A DNA stretch of 64,000 nucleotides, taken from assembly GCF_003610495.1 (NCBI RefSeq), contig NZ_RAPK01000008.1, positions 233,296-297,295 of the forward strand, written 5' to 3'. The notes below the pieces were generated by a model. It ran no database searches. It was not told the origin of the DNA and saw nothing but the letters and a program-made list of their open reading frames with translations. Position 1 is the first letter of the stretch. The number at the start of each line of letters is the position of its first letter. Positions 33,891-42,771 of this stretch are shown piece by piece. The position numbers were made by a program, and so were the translations under genes. This stretch comes from Sinobaca qinghaiensis (GTDB taxonomy: Bacteria; Bacillota; Bacilli; Bacillales; Marinococcaceae).

Positions 33891-35230
33891 TATTTTAGTA
33901 TAGCAGTTTGCTTGGCAGTACCCGGGAGCGGCTTTGTGAATGTCCTGGTCAGATAAAGCATGTAAATCAGCCCTGCCCCCACCCATACTAATCCACCTAT
34001 AATGGTCGGCGTATCGAGAAGAAATAACAGCCAGAGCATAATGAATGCTCCAATGCCGGGAACTCCGATATAAAACACTTTCTGAAACAGACCGGCCGTT
34101 TCTTTTTGTCTTACAGCCAGCGCAATCACTGATATGTTTACAAAGAAGAAAGCCGTGAGTGCTCCAAAGTTAACAAAGCGGAGGGCCGCATCTACACTAA
34201 TAAACAAAGCGAGAATAGACAGAACGGACGCCAGTGCAATATTGAATACCGGTGTATTAAACTTCGGATGAATATATCCAAAGAACCTTTCAGGCAGAAT
34301 TTCGTCCCGCCCCATTACGTACAGCAGCCTTGACACAGCAGTAATGGATGCCAGCCCCTGCGTAAATATGGCCGCGATTAATACCGTCATAAAGATGGCA
34401 TTCAGCGCGCTGCCTCCAATAAGGGCCATCAACTCCATTGCCGCAGAATCAATGTTCACAAAGGAAAATGCAGGCTGGGCCAGCTGAATTAAGTATGAAC
34501 TGCTGATATGAAGCACGCTGATGATTCCGATCATAATAAAGATAGCTCTTGGGATCGTTTTCTGAGGGTTTACTGTTTCTTCCGATAATGTCGTAATAGT
34601 ATCAAATCCCAGGAAAGAGAAAATGACGACAGATGCTCCTGCCAGCATAATCGGCATCGTCAGATCTCCTGCAAAAGGCTGAATCGAGAAAAGCCCTCCC
34701 GCTCCGCCCCCTGTCCACAGGCCGCGGATAAGAATAATACAAAACGCAATAATAAACACAATCTGCATGATGACAAACAGTCCGCTCAAATTAGCGGAAG
34801 AATTAATGCCGAGAACAGCAATGCCTGCCAGCAGAATAATTAAGCCTATGATCCAAACAGAAGAAGGCACGCCTGGAAACTGAGCGTTCATGAACACTCC
34901 AAATGTAATGCAGGCTATGATAGGAGCAAATAAGTAGTTAAATAAAAGCAGCCAGCCTACTAAAAATCCGGCGTTTGGATGAATAGCTTTTTTAGCAAAC
35001 GTATAAGCGGAGCCGGAAATCGGAATCTTTTTCGCCATAATAGCGTAGCTGGTCCCTGTAAATATAACAGCAACAACTGCAAAAACATAAGCCGGGGTCA
35101 GAAATCCGGAAGAACCTTCATATGCTACTCCAAATACAGAAAAATAAATCATCGGTGTATTCCATGCCAGACCCATAAAAACAACCTGCCATAACGTTAA
35201 CGTCCTTTTTAATTCAGCTTTTTCAGCCAT
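33890..35230 (-). CDS. APC superfamily amino acid/amine permease
   Basis: A protein of 446 residues from the ATG at 35230 (AAGGAAAAG seven bases upstream); the frame extends 12 codons further. About twelve membrane helices, with the APC-type FSFLGFDTITTLSEETVNPQKTIPRAI segment (about 207-233) and GSAYTFAKKAIHPNAGFLVGW near helix 2/3. This is a secondary transporter for amino acids or related amines. It is divergent from the guanidine-degradation operon, separated by about 580 bases that hold that operon's riboswitch. This suggests, but does not prove, a role in uptake of a guanidine-type or nitrogen compound. Confidence 0.85.
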   Translation of the reverse strand: MAEKAELKRTLTLWQVVFMGLAWNTPMIYFSVFGVAYEGSSGFLTPAYVFAVVAVIFTGTSYAIMAKKIPISGSAYTFAKKAIHPNAGFLVGWLLLFNYLFAPIIACITFGVFMNAQFPGVPSSVWIIGLIILLAGIAVLGINSSANLSGLFVIMQIVFIIAFCIILIRGLWTGGGAGGLFSIQPFAGDLTMPIMLAGASVVIFSFLGFDTITTLSEETVNPQKTIPRAIFIMIGIISVLHISSSYLIQLAQPAFSFVNIDSAAMELMALIGGSALNAIFMTVLIAAIFTQGLASITAVSRLLYVMGRDEILPERFFGYIHPKFNTPVFNIALASVLSILALFISVDAALRFVNFGALTAFFFVNISVIALAVRQKETAGLFQKVFYIGVPGIGAFIMLWLLFLLDTPTIIGGLVWVGAGLIYMLYLTRTFTKPLPGTAKQTAILK

Positions 35231-35505
35231 GCTTTTCCTTCTTTCTATAGTGGTCTTTTTCTCCAATAAAATTATTTCGATATACTTTATTCCGTAGTCG
35301 ATACAGCAGCCGGCCGGGCTGGTTGTTCTTGATGATGTTCATTCTCTGGAGTCTTTTTCTTTTAATCAACTATCCTGGCAGAAAATCTATCAATCTATTT
35401 TCGCTGAATCGTGTTACTCACTTACAGCCGCAAGGGACACATTTTCTGCTTTCAACGGCAGATGTGAATATTCTAAAAAGTATGTTAAATAACCTCACAC
35501 AACTA
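35231..35505. other. Intergenic stretch with no recognised feature
   Basis: Between the permease start and the guanidine-operon promoter. Open frames here have no ribosome binding site and run into the riboswitch. A permease promoter must lie here, but no convincing -35/-10 pair was found. Confidence 0.5.
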
Positions 35506-35534
35506 TTGTCTTCCCAGCCGGACTCCCCTACACT
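35506..35534 (+). promoter_or_regulatory. Probable promoter of the guanidine operon
   Basis: TTGTCT (35506-35511) and TACACT (35529-35534) at 17-bp spacing, about 75 bases upstream of the riboswitch aptamer. Confidence 0.45.
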
Positions 35535-35611
35535 TTTTGTATACGCAGCACACATAGCGATCCTCAAAAATAACATAAAGGCCTCCTTGCCAATGGCATT
35601 GAGGGGCGGAA

Positions 35612-35735
35612 AATGCTTTCTAGGGTTCCGCTGCCGGCTTCGCTTTACCTGCCGGCAGGACAGGTCCGAGAGAAAGCGGGCACGGCCGGATAACTATGGC
35701 TGCTGTTTACACGGACGGACAAAAGCCTGGGAGAT
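35612..35735 (+). ncRNA. Guanidine-I riboswitch (ykkC RNA)
   Basis: The conserved ykkC blocks occur in order: TTTCTAGGGTTCCG (35618-35631), CAGGTCCGAGAGAAA (35661-35675), then ACACGGACGGACAAAAGCC (about 35709-35727) and TGGGAGA. P1 is supported by GCTTTCT (35615-35621) pairing with AGAAAGC (35671-35677). An inner stem is formed by CTGCCGGC (35631-35638) and GCCGGCAG. The 3' strand runs directly into an intrinsic terminator. Guanidine-I riboswitches bind guanidinium and turn on expression of guanidine carboxylase or exporter genes, and here the downstream genes are exactly that carboxylase set. Confidence 0.93.
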
Positions 35736-35758
35736 TAAATTCTCTCAGGCTTTTTTTT
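35723..35758 (+). terminator. Riboswitch-controlled terminator
   Basis: AGCCTGGGAGA (35724-35734) pairs with TCTCTCAGGCT (35741-35751), followed by eight T. Its left arm is the conserved 3' end of the aptamer, so ligand binding and termination should be mutually exclusive. Confidence 0.88.
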
Positions 35759-35814
35759 ATTACGTTACAGGCTATCGCAGAAATGAATACATGAATCCAA
35801 GGGAGGAAATAACA

Positions 35815-36558
35815 ATGAACAGCTATTGGAATAAATCACTTGAAGCAGGAGAAAAATGGTCCGGGGTTATAAAAAAAGGAAGCCTGCTGCGCCTAACTGC
35901 CTCCGGCAAAACGGCTAATGTATCCATGCTTCTATTCAACGCCCATGACCGTACGGAACGCTATAATATGCCGGATACGCTGAAAGCCCAGCATACATCG
36001 CATTTAACGAAGGGACATGTGTTAATGAGCGACAATGGCAAAGCGATGGCCGGGATTATCGAAGATGACACCGGATGGCATGATCCTTTTGGCGGTTTTT
36101 CCAAAACCGGCTGGACAGATGCCCAATTTGGAAAAACAACCTATCAATCTGAACGGAACGAACGCTATCGCAGCGGCGAAGAGAATTTTTCAATGGAGCT
36201 GTTCCGAAATGGACTGACGATGCGGGATACCGTCCCCGTCTTGAACGTATTTTCAAAAGTAGCCGTGCAGGATGGAGGCGAAATGGTATTTCATGAAGAC
36301 AATGCCCAGACAGGTCAGGCCATTACCTTCCGAACCGAAATGGACCTGCTTATCGTCTTATCCAATACGCCCCACCCGCTTGATACATCCACCGTCTATC
36401 CGTCAGTTCCTGTAAAGCTTGAAGCAGGAGCCGCTGAGCCGGTAGGCAAAGATGATATTTGTTTGAATTTATGCGGGGAAAACCGCCGTGCCTTTGAAAA
36501 CACGTGGGAAGCCAATCTTCTTGCGGAAGGACTTACTGCTGCTGTTTCCGCTGAATAA
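35815..36558 (+). CDS. DUF1989 protein, carboxyguanidine deiminase subunit (urea carboxylase-associated protein 2 type)
   Basis: A protein of 247 residues from the ATG at 35815 behind GGGAGGAAA; the open frame reaches back to 35323 but crosses the riboswitch, so that extension is rejected. It is a DUF1989-fold protein (MLLFNAHDRTERYNMPDTLKAQHT, TKGHVLMSDNGKAMAGII, DTGWHDPFGG). It belongs to the type formerly called urea carboxylase-associated protein 2. Together with the next gene it corresponds to the CgdA/CgdB pair, which deaminates carboxyguanidine to allophanate and ammonia. Which subunit is A and which B cannot be settled from memory. It is first in the riboswitch-controlled operon. Confidence 0.87.
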   Translation: MNSYWNKSLEAGEKWSGVIKKGSLLRLTASGKTANVSMLLFNAHDRTERYNMPDTLKAQHTSHLTKGHVLMSDNGKAMAGIIEDDTGWHDPFGGFSKTGWTDAQFGKTTYQSERNERYRSGEENFSMELFRNGLTMRDTVPVLNVFSKVAVQDGGEMVFHEDNAQTGQAITFRTEMDLLIVLSNTPHPLDTSTVYPSVPVKLEAGAAEPVGKDDICLNLCGENRRAFENTWEANLLAEGLTAAVSAE

Positions 36559-36596
36559 AATCGGAAAATTCAATTATCTTGAAAGGATGATCAAGA

Positions 36597-37250
36597 GTGA
36601 CACAAGCAAAAGAAATTACAACGAGCCCCCGAAAAATAGAAGACGCCGTTTATACCCGCACGATTCCAGCCGGTAAAGGCTGGATGCACGACCTCGAGCC
36701 CGGACAGGTTTTCAGAATAACCGACCTCGAAGGCAATCAGGCGGCCGATACCCTTTTTTACGATGCTTTGAATCCGGAAGACAGCTACAGCGCGATTGAA
36801 ACGGTCACCGCTCAGAAGAATATCTACCTTACTACCGGTTCGGTACTACGGGCAAAATCAGGCAGGCCGCTCCTGACGATTACCGCTGATTCCGTCGGCA
36901 GGCACGATACTGTAGGCGGGGCATGCTCTGCGGAAAGCAACACGGTCCGCTACGCCCACGAGAAAAAAGCGATGCATAACTGCCGCGATACGTTTATGTA
37001 TGAATTATCGAAGCGGGGAGCCCAATTTTCCAAACAAGATCTGGCTCCAAATATTAATTTTTTTATGAACGTTCCTATTACACCGGAAGGCGGCCTTACC
37101 TTTGAAGATGGCGTCTCTGCCCCCGGCTATTATGTGGAAATGCAGGCAGAAACAAACACTACCGTATTAATCAGCAACTGCCCTCAGCTAAATAATCCGT
37201 GTAACGATTACAATCCTACACCGATTGAAGTCACGATCTGGAATAACTAA
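36597..37250 (+). CDS. DUF1989 protein, carboxyguanidine deiminase subunit (urea carboxylase-associated protein 1 type)
   Basis: A 217-residue protein from a GTG start with AAAGGA nine bases upstream. DUF1989 fold with [23 protein letters not shown] (about 44-66), [15 protein letters not shown], the [10 protein letters not shown] segment and the C-terminal [21 protein letters not shown]. The conserved His and Cys residues ([13 protein letters not shown]) are the expected metal ligands. It forms the second half of the CgdAB-type deiminase with the preceding gene, 38 bases upstream. The carboxylase gene follows 30 bases later. Confidence 0.88.
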   Translation: MTQAKEITTSPRKIEDAVYTRTIPAGKGWMHDLEPGQVFRITDLEGNQAADTLFYDALNPEDSYSAIETVTAQKNIYLTTGSVLRAKSGRPLLTITADSVGRHDTVGGACSAESNTVRYAHEKKAMHNCRDTFMYELSKRGAQFSKQDLAPNINFFMNVPITPEGGLTFEDGVSAPGYYVEMQAETNTTVLISNCPQLNNPCNDYNPTPIEVTIWNN

Positions 37251-37280
37251 TTCATTTAATAGAAGAAAGGAGAATGCTTT

Positions 37281-40200
37281 ATGTTTAAAAAGGTACTTAT
37301 TGCCAACCGCGGTGCAATTGCGGTGCGGATTGAACGAACACTAAAAAAGATGAATATTCCCTCTGTCGCTATTTACACAAAAGCCGACCAGGACAGCCTG
37401 CACGTAGACCATGCAGATGAAGCGGTTCTTATCGGGGAAGGAAATGCCCAGGAGAGCTACCTGCATCCGGAAACCATTCTTCAGGCTGCTCTTGATACCG
37501 GTGCCGATGCTATTCACCCAGGCTACGGCTTTTTAAGCGAAAATGCCCAGTTTGCCCGGACCTGCCAGGAAAAAGGAATTACGTTCATCGGCCCAACTCC
37601 TGAACAGATGGAGCTGTTTGGCTTAAAGCATTCTGCCAGAGAAGCGGCTGCCAACGCCGATGTCCCTCTTCTTCCCGGAACGAATCTGCTTGAGCATGCA
37701 GAAGAAGCGGTCGCTGCTGCAGCTGATATTGGCTATCCTGTTATGCTGAAAAGCACCGCCGGCGGAGGCGGTATTGGCATGAGAATCTGCCGGGACAAAG
37801 ACAGCCTGCTTTCTTCTTTTGATGCCGTAACCCATCTGGCTGAGAACAATTTTAACGACGGCGGTCTGTTTTTGGAGAAGTACATTTCCTCTGCCCGCCA
37901 CATTGAAGTGCAGATTTTTGGAAGCTGGAAAGGAGATGTTGTTTCTCTTGGAGAAAGAGACTGCTCCATTCAGCGCAGAAACCAAAAAGTAGTCGAAGAA
38001 TCCCCCGCTCCCCTGCTTTCAGAAAAAGTTAGAAAAGAAATGGCAGCTTCGGCTGAACGTCTTGCATCTGCTACCGGATACCAGAATGCCGGTACCGTGG
38101 AATTTCTGTATGATCCTGATTCAGAAGCATTTTATTTTCTTGAAATGAATACCAGACTACAGGTAGAGCATGGCGTAACTGAGGAAGTAACCGGCGTTGA
38201 TTTAGTGGAATGGATGATTCTTGAAGCCGCCCGGGAACTTCCTGCCTTCCCCCCTATTACCATTCAGGGCCACAGCATTCAGGCGCGTGTCTATGCCGAA
38301 GACAGCTTTCATGATTTCCGGCCGAGCGTCGGCCAGATCGACCGGGTCGAGCTTTCGTCCCTTGCCCGAAACGAATGCTGGGTACGTGACGGCCTTCAGG
38401 TCACTACGCTGTATGACCCGATGCTTGCTAAAGTTATCGTTCATTCCAAAGACCGGGACAGCGCAATAGAACAGCTGAGTGCCGCGCTGACTGAAACAAA
38501 AATGTACGGAGTGACGACCAATCTTCTCTATATAAAAAGTCTTCTGCAGGAACCGGCTTTTCAAAAAGGAGACGTACACACCCAGCTGTTGAACAGCTTC
38601 TCTCCGTCTGAAATGGCTCTCGAAGTAATAGACGGCGGCATTCAGACAACGGTCCAGGACTGGCCGGGCCGAGTCGGCCACTGGGATGTAGGAGTTCCTC
38701 CCTGCGGACCGATGGATCCTCTTTCCTTCCGCATCGGCAACCAGCTGCTGCATAATGCTGAAAAAGCGAGCGGCCTGGAGCTCACATTACAGGGCGGATC
38801 TTACCGCTTTCGTGAAGCTATGTGGTTTTGTATAACAGGTGCCGACATGCAGCCGGCACTTGATGGAAAAGAGATCAGCTTATATCATCCTATCCTCGCT
38901 GAAAAGGGGCAGGTTCTTTCCTTCGGCCAGGCTGAGTCAGGCATGCGGACATACCTGCTTATCTCAGGAGGATTTGATATGCCGCAGACGCTGAACAGCG
39001 CTTCTACATTCACACTTGGCGGATTTGGCGGCCACGGCGGCAGAGCCCTTCGTGCCGGAGACGTGCTGCGTGTACATGGGAATACTCTTCCTGCTGTCAG
39101 CGAGCCTTTAGCAGCCGCAGAAAAACCAGCTATTCAAAAAGAGTGGACGATCGGTGTCGTTCCCGGACCACACTGCACAGAGGAATTTCTGCTTCCGGCT
39201 TACCTCCAGCAGCTTGAAGAGACCGAGTGGGAGGTTCACTTTAACAGCTCCAGAACAGGGGTCCGCCTGATCGGCCCTGCCCCATTATGGGCAAGAGAAG
39301 ACGGCGGCGAAGCAGGGCTCCACCCTTCCAATATTCATGATAATGCTTACGCGGTAGGAACCCTTGATCTAACAGGCGACATGCCTATTCTTCTCGGTCC
39401 GGATGGCCCAAGCCTCGGCGGATTTGTCTGTCCCGTCACGACAGCATCAGCAGAATTTTGGAAAATCGGCCAGCTTCATGCTGGAGATACGATCCGGTTT
39501 CAGCTGTTAACGTTAGCCCAGGCAGAAACACTTCGTCTGGAGCAGGAAGCCTACCTGAATGCGCTTCAGGAGAATGCTTCTTATGCCATACCTGAGCTCT
39601 CTTTTGAGAAAAATGCATTCGATCCCAGCTACCCTATTCTTGCCCGTGAAACGGAAGACAGACGCTTTCCGATAACGGTCCGCTGCAGCGGAGATGAAAA
39701 TGTGCTTGTTGAATACGGAGAAATGGAGCTCGATCTGCTGCTGCGTTTTCAAGTGCAGGTGCTGATGGAGGCCATCCGCCTGGAAGATGATTTTCCTATT
39801 ATGGACCTGACGCCGGGAATCCGTTCTCTGCAGATCCGTATCAACCCATTGGAAAACAGCGTTCAGCAGGTTTGCAAAAAAGTGCTGGAGCTCGATAAGC
39901 AGCTTCCCGCTTTAGAGGATATTACCATTCCATCGCGGATTGTGAAGCTTCCGCTTTCCTGGGATGATCCATCGACCCAGCTTGCCACCGAACGGTATCA
40001 GCAGAACGTCCGCCCGGATGCGCCGTGGTGCCCTGATAATCTCGAATTTATCCGGAGAATCAACGGGCTCGACAGTATTAACAATGTGAAAGATGTCGTG
40101 TTTGACGCAAATTATCTCGTAATGGGGCTCGGGGATGTTTATCTCGGAGCACCGGTGGCCACCCCAACGGACCCAAGGCATCGGCTTGTAACAACAAAAT

Positions 40201-40898
40201 ATAACCCGGCACGGACGTGGACACCTGAAAATGCCGTAGGAATCGGCGGCGCCTACATGTGCGTCTATGGAATGGAAGGCCCGGGCGGCTATCAATTTGT
40301 CGGCCGCACCATTCAAATGTGGAACAAATTCCGTGAAACCAAAAGTTTTGAACCCGGCAAGCCATGGCTGCTCCGCTTTTTTGACCAGATTCAATATTAT
40401 CCGGTCAGCGCCGATGAACTGCTGGATCTTCGGGAGGATTTCCTGCGCGGCCGGTTTGAAGCAGATATTACCGAAACGACGTTTTCTCTTAAAGACTATA
40501 TAGAAGATCTTGAGGCAGTAGAATCCGGTGCCGCCCAGTTTAAACAACATCAGCAGAAATCGTTTCAGGAAGAAAGGCAGCGCTGGAAAGAACAAGGCCT
40601 GGCAGAATATGTGTCTGAGCAGGATGTAAAGACCGAGCAGCCCGCCGAAGGACTGCCGGAAGGAACTTCTCCTGTCACCTGCTCTATTCCCGGAAGCGTG
40701 TGGAAAGTTTTAGTAGAAAACGGATCAGAAGTAAAACAGGGAGAAACACTTATTATAGAAGAAAGCATGAAAATGGAATTTATTATTGAAGCTCCGTGCG
40801 ACGGGTATGTGACCGGCCTGTCGATTAAACCGGGAGATGAAGTGCACCCTGGACAGACTATTTTGGGAATTACCGAAAAAAAGGAGGTTTCTGTTTAA
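37281..40898 (+). CDS. Biotin-dependent guanidine carboxylase (urea carboxylase family)
   Basis: A 1205-residue multidomain protein, AAAGGAG upstream. Order: biotin carboxylase (1 to about 445, with glycine-rich loop KSTAGGGGIGMRICRD and EMNTRLQVEHGVTEEVTG); a KipA/AHS2-like half of the carboxyltransferase (about 450-765, GGIQTTVQDWPGRVGHWDVGVPPCGPMDP); a KipI/AHS1-like half (about 790-1080, PITVRCSGDENVLVEYGEMELD); and a biotinyl domain with EESMKMEF, where K1164 is the biotinylation site. The family carboxylates urea or, as shown for riboswitch-linked members, guanidine to carboxyguanidine using ATP and bicarbonate. The guanidine-I riboswitch and the DUF1989 pair favour guanidine. Its stop overlaps the next start (TAATG). 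Confidence 0.92.
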   Translation: MFKKVLIANRGAIAVRIERTLKKMNIPSVAIYTKADQDSLHVDHADEAVLIGEGNAQESYLHPETILQAALDTGADAIHPGYGFLSENAQFARTCQEKGITFIGPTPEQMELFGLKHSAREAAANADVPLLPGTNLLEHAEEAVAAAADIGYPVMLKSTAGGGGIGMRICRDKDSLLSSFDAVTHLAENNFNDGGLFLEKYISSARHIEVQIFGSWKGDVVSLGERDCSIQRRNQKVVEESPAPLLSEKVRKEMAASAERLASATGYQNAGTVEFLYDPDSEAFYFLEMNTRLQVEHGVTEEVTGVDLVEWMILEAARELPAFPPITIQGHSIQARVYAEDSFHDFRPSVGQIDRVELSSLARNECWVRDGLQVTTLYDPMLAKVIVHSKDRDSAIEQLSAALTETKMYGVTTNLLYIKSLLQEPAFQKGDVHTQLLNSFSPSEMALEVIDGGIQTTVQDWPGRVGHWDVGVPPCGPMDPLSFRIGNQLLHNAEKASGLELTLQGGSYRFREAMWFCITGADMQPALDGKEISLYHPILAEKGQVLSFGQAESGMRTYLLISGGFDMPQTLNSASTFTLGGFGGHGGRALRAGDVLRVHGNTLPAVSEPLAAAEKPAIQKEWTIGVVPGPHCTEEFLLPAYLQQLEETEWEVHFNSSRTGVRLIGPAPLWAREDGGEAGLHPSNIHDNAYAVGTLDLTGDMPILLGPDGPSLGGFVCPVTTASAEFWKIGQLHAGDTIRFQLLTLAQAETLRLEQEAYLNALQENASYAIPELSFEKNAFDPSYPILARETEDRRFPITVRCSGDENVLVEYGEMELDLLLRFQVQVLMEAIRLEDDFPIMDLTPGIRSLQIRINPLENSVQQVCKKVLELDKQLPALEDITIPSRIVKLPLSWDDPSTQLATERYQQNVRPDAPWCPDNLEFIRRINGLDSINNVKDVVFDANYLVMGLGDVYLGAPVATPTDPRHRLVTTKYNPARTWTPENAVGIGGAYMCVYGMEGPGGYQFVGRTIQMWNKFRETKSFEPGKPWLLRFFDQIQYYPVSADELLDLREDFLRGRFEADITETTFSLKDYIEDLEAVESGAAQFKQHQQKSFQEERQRWKEQGLAEYVSEQDVKTEQPAEGLPEGTSPVTCSIPGSVWKVLVENGSEVKQGETLIIEESMKMEFIIEAPCDGYVTGLSIKPGDEVHPGQTILGITEKKEVSV

Positions 40899-42628
40899 TG
40901 CATGCTTATCCTTCCATTGCTGCCTTAAGAAAAGCCTATATGTCCGGCCGCATGACTCCGGAATCTCTCATTGAACAGCTTACAGCGCAGGCTGCAGAGG
41001 AGGAATCCTATAATATATGGATTACCCCTCCTTCTCTTTCCTTTATTCAGCCTTACTTGGACAGGCTTAAAGACCTGCCGATAGAGAACGCCCCGCTATG
41101 GGGAATTCCCTTTGCTTTAAAAGACAATATAGATCTAGCCGGTGTTCCGACAACCGCCGGATGCGAAGCATACAGCTACATTCCCGAAGAACACGCAGCG
41201 GCCGCCGCCCGTTTAATCGAAGCAGGTGCTGTCCCTATTGGAAAAACGAATCTGGATCAGTTTGCCACAGGACTGGTCGGTACAAGAAGCCCTTATGGGG
41301 AGACAAAAAATGCCTGGAATGCTGATTTAATCAGCGGGGGATCGAGTTCCGGCTCGGCGGTCTCTGTCGCGAAAGGACAGGCTCTCTTTTCTTTAGGAAC
41401 AGATACCGCCGGCTCCGGCCGGGTACCTGCTGCATTAAACAATTTAGTGGGTTGGAAATCCAGTCTCGGTGCCTGGCCTGTCAGCGGTATCGTGCCGGCC
41501 TGCGCAAGCATTGACTGCTTAACCGTATTTACCCATACACTGGAAGATGCCGCACTTGTGGATTTCATTATCCGTGGATTTGAGGAAACAGATCCGTGGT
41601 CGCGTAACACCCCTGAATTATCGGAGAAACAGCCGCAGTCTTACCTGCTTCCGGAAACACAACCGGCTTTTTTCGGTCCTTTTGCCGACAAATACCGTCA
41701 GGCATGGGAACAAACAGTGACTGCACTCGAACGGTCGGGTCTTCCTATTGAGTATGTATCCGTTGAATTTATGGAAACCGCCGCCTCTATTTTATATGAT
41801 GGACCGCTCGTAGCAGAACGCTGGGCGGAACTTGGCGGATTTGCAGACTCTCACCCCGGGGCTCTCCTGCCGGTTACCGAAAAAGTACTTCGTTCCGGCA
41901 CGAATCCTGACTATACTGCCGCTGCGCTGTTTCAGGCAAAGCATCAACTTAAAGCATATACGAGAAAGGCAGAGGCTCTGCTGCAAAACAGTGTACTTAT
42001 TATGCCTACCGCCGGCGGAACCTGGAGCCGAAACGAAGTAAGGGAAAATCCTATCCAGACAAACAGCGACATGGGGCGCTACACCAATCACTGCAATCTG
42101 CTTGAATTGTGTGCGGTATCTCTTCCCCAGCCGTTTGCAGATAGCCGCCTTCCATTCGGCATCACTTTATTTTCCAGCCAGGACAACGACTCTCTTCTTG
42201 TTGGCGCTTCAAGAGAAATACAGCACTGCAGGCGAAAAGAAGTAACGGTTGCTGTCTGCGGCCTCCATATGAGAGGGTTTGCGCTTGAAGAACAGATGAT
42301 TGCCCACGAAGCGTATTTTGTAAAAGAGACAATGTCTGCTTCCAGTTATAAGCTTGTTGAAATACCTGGACCGCCGGCTAAACCCGGCATGATTCGTTCT
42401 GAAAAGGAAGGTGTCCCTATTGCGCTCGAGCTGTGGAGTATGCCGCTCGATCAGCTCGGCTCATTTACGTCAGGCATTCCTTCTCCGCTAGGAATCGGCA
42501 AGGTCGAATTGGAAGACGGAACATTCACTCCCGGCTTTATATGTGAGGCAGAGACCGCTGATTATGGAAAGGATATTACTTCATTCGGCGGCTGGAAAGC
42601 CTACCAGAACAGCTTAATATCTCTTTAA
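40898..42628 (+). CDS. atzF: Allophanate hydrolase
   Basis: A 576-residue protein. The amidase-signature domain (1 to about 440) has the Ser-cisSer-Lys triad: K75 in FALKDN, the cis-Ser at about 149 in GGSSSGSAVSVA, and the nucleophile S173 in LGTDTAGSGR. The C-terminal domain (about 450-576) matches the AtzF-type allophanate hydrolase tail (VAVCGLHMRGFALEEQM, ELWSMPLDQLGSF, FICEAE). It hydrolyses allophanate to CO2 and ammonia, completing guanidine breakdown. Its start overlaps the carboxylase stop by one base, so the two are coupled. It is the last gene of the operon. Confidence 0.93.
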   Translation: MHAYPSIAALRKAYMSGRMTPESLIEQLTAQAAEEESYNIWITPPSLSFIQPYLDRLKDLPIENAPLWGIPFALKDNIDLAGVPTTAGCEAYSYIPEEHAAAAARLIEAGAVPIGKTNLDQFATGLVGTRSPYGETKNAWNADLISGGSSSGSAVSVAKGQALFSLGTDTAGSGRVPAALNNLVGWKSSLGAWPVSGIVPACASIDCLTVFTHTLEDAALVDFIIRGFEETDPWSRNTPELSEKQPQSYLLPETQPAFFGPFADKYRQAWEQTVTALERSGLPIEYVSVEFMETAASILYDGPLVAERWAELGGFADSHPGALLPVTEKVLRSGTNPDYTAAALFQAKHQLKAYTRKAEALLQNSVLIMPTAGGTWSRNEVRENPIQTNSDMGRYTNHCNLLELCAVSLPQPFADSRLPFGITLFSSQDNDSLLVGASREIQHCRRKEVTVAVCGLHMRGFALEEQMIAHEAYFVKETMSASSYKLVEIPGPPAKPGMIRSEKEGVPIALELWSMPLDQLGSFTSGIPSPLGIGKVELEDGTFTPGFICEAETADYGKDITSFGGWKAYQNSLISL

Positions 42629-42630
42629 AA

Positions 42631-42672
42631 GCCCGGCGTTTGTTTCACGTGAAACAAACGCCGGGTTTTTAT
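42631..42672 (+). terminator. Guanidine-operon terminator, stem contains a parS site
   Basis: A perfect inverted repeat runs from CCCGGCGTTTG (from 42633) through the central ACGT to CAAACGCCGGG (to 42665), followed by five T. The inner 16 bp are a parS sequence. Confidence 0.88.
42641..42656. promoter_or_regulatory. parS site (ParB/Spo0J binding), exact match
   Basis: TGTTTCACGTGAAACA is a 16-bp perfect palindrome identical to the widely conserved parS consensus. ParB (Spo0J) binds it to start the partition complex and load SMC near the replication origin. The site forms the upper stem of the guanidine-operon terminator and lies between atzF and the hmp promoter. Binding is inferred from sequence identity. 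Confidence 0.8.
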
Positions 42673-42731
42673 AGGTTTGACGGAAATCGTACGTTTTCGG
42701 TATTGCGTTGTGTTTTTCATAAGGAACTGTT

Positions 42732-42758
42732 TTAATATGTATTATAGATACATATTAA
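42732..42758 (+). promoter_or_regulatory. NsrR-like operator upstream of hmp
   Basis: Perfect 11-bp arms TTAATATGTAT and ATACATATTAA around a five-base centre (TATAG), overlapping the likely -10 region. This fits the NsrR (Rrf2-family NO sensor) operators of Bacillus hmp genes, which have an ATGTAT..ATACAT core. Confidence 0.7.
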
Positions 42759-42771
42759 AAGGAGGCAATTT

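Noticed and set aside
35323-35814. N-terminal extension of the first DUF1989 gene by 164 codons
   Set aside because: It crosses the guanidine-I riboswitch and its terminator and has no ribosome binding site; the ATG at 35815 has GGGAGGAAA.
40078-40595. Antisense ORFs inside the guanidine carboxylase gene
   Set aside because: They lie entirely within a conserved coding region and have no ribosome binding sites.
35815-42628. Labelling the operon as urea carboxylase / urea degradation
   Set aside because: The guanidine-I riboswitch and the paired DUF1989 genes point to guanidine as substrate.
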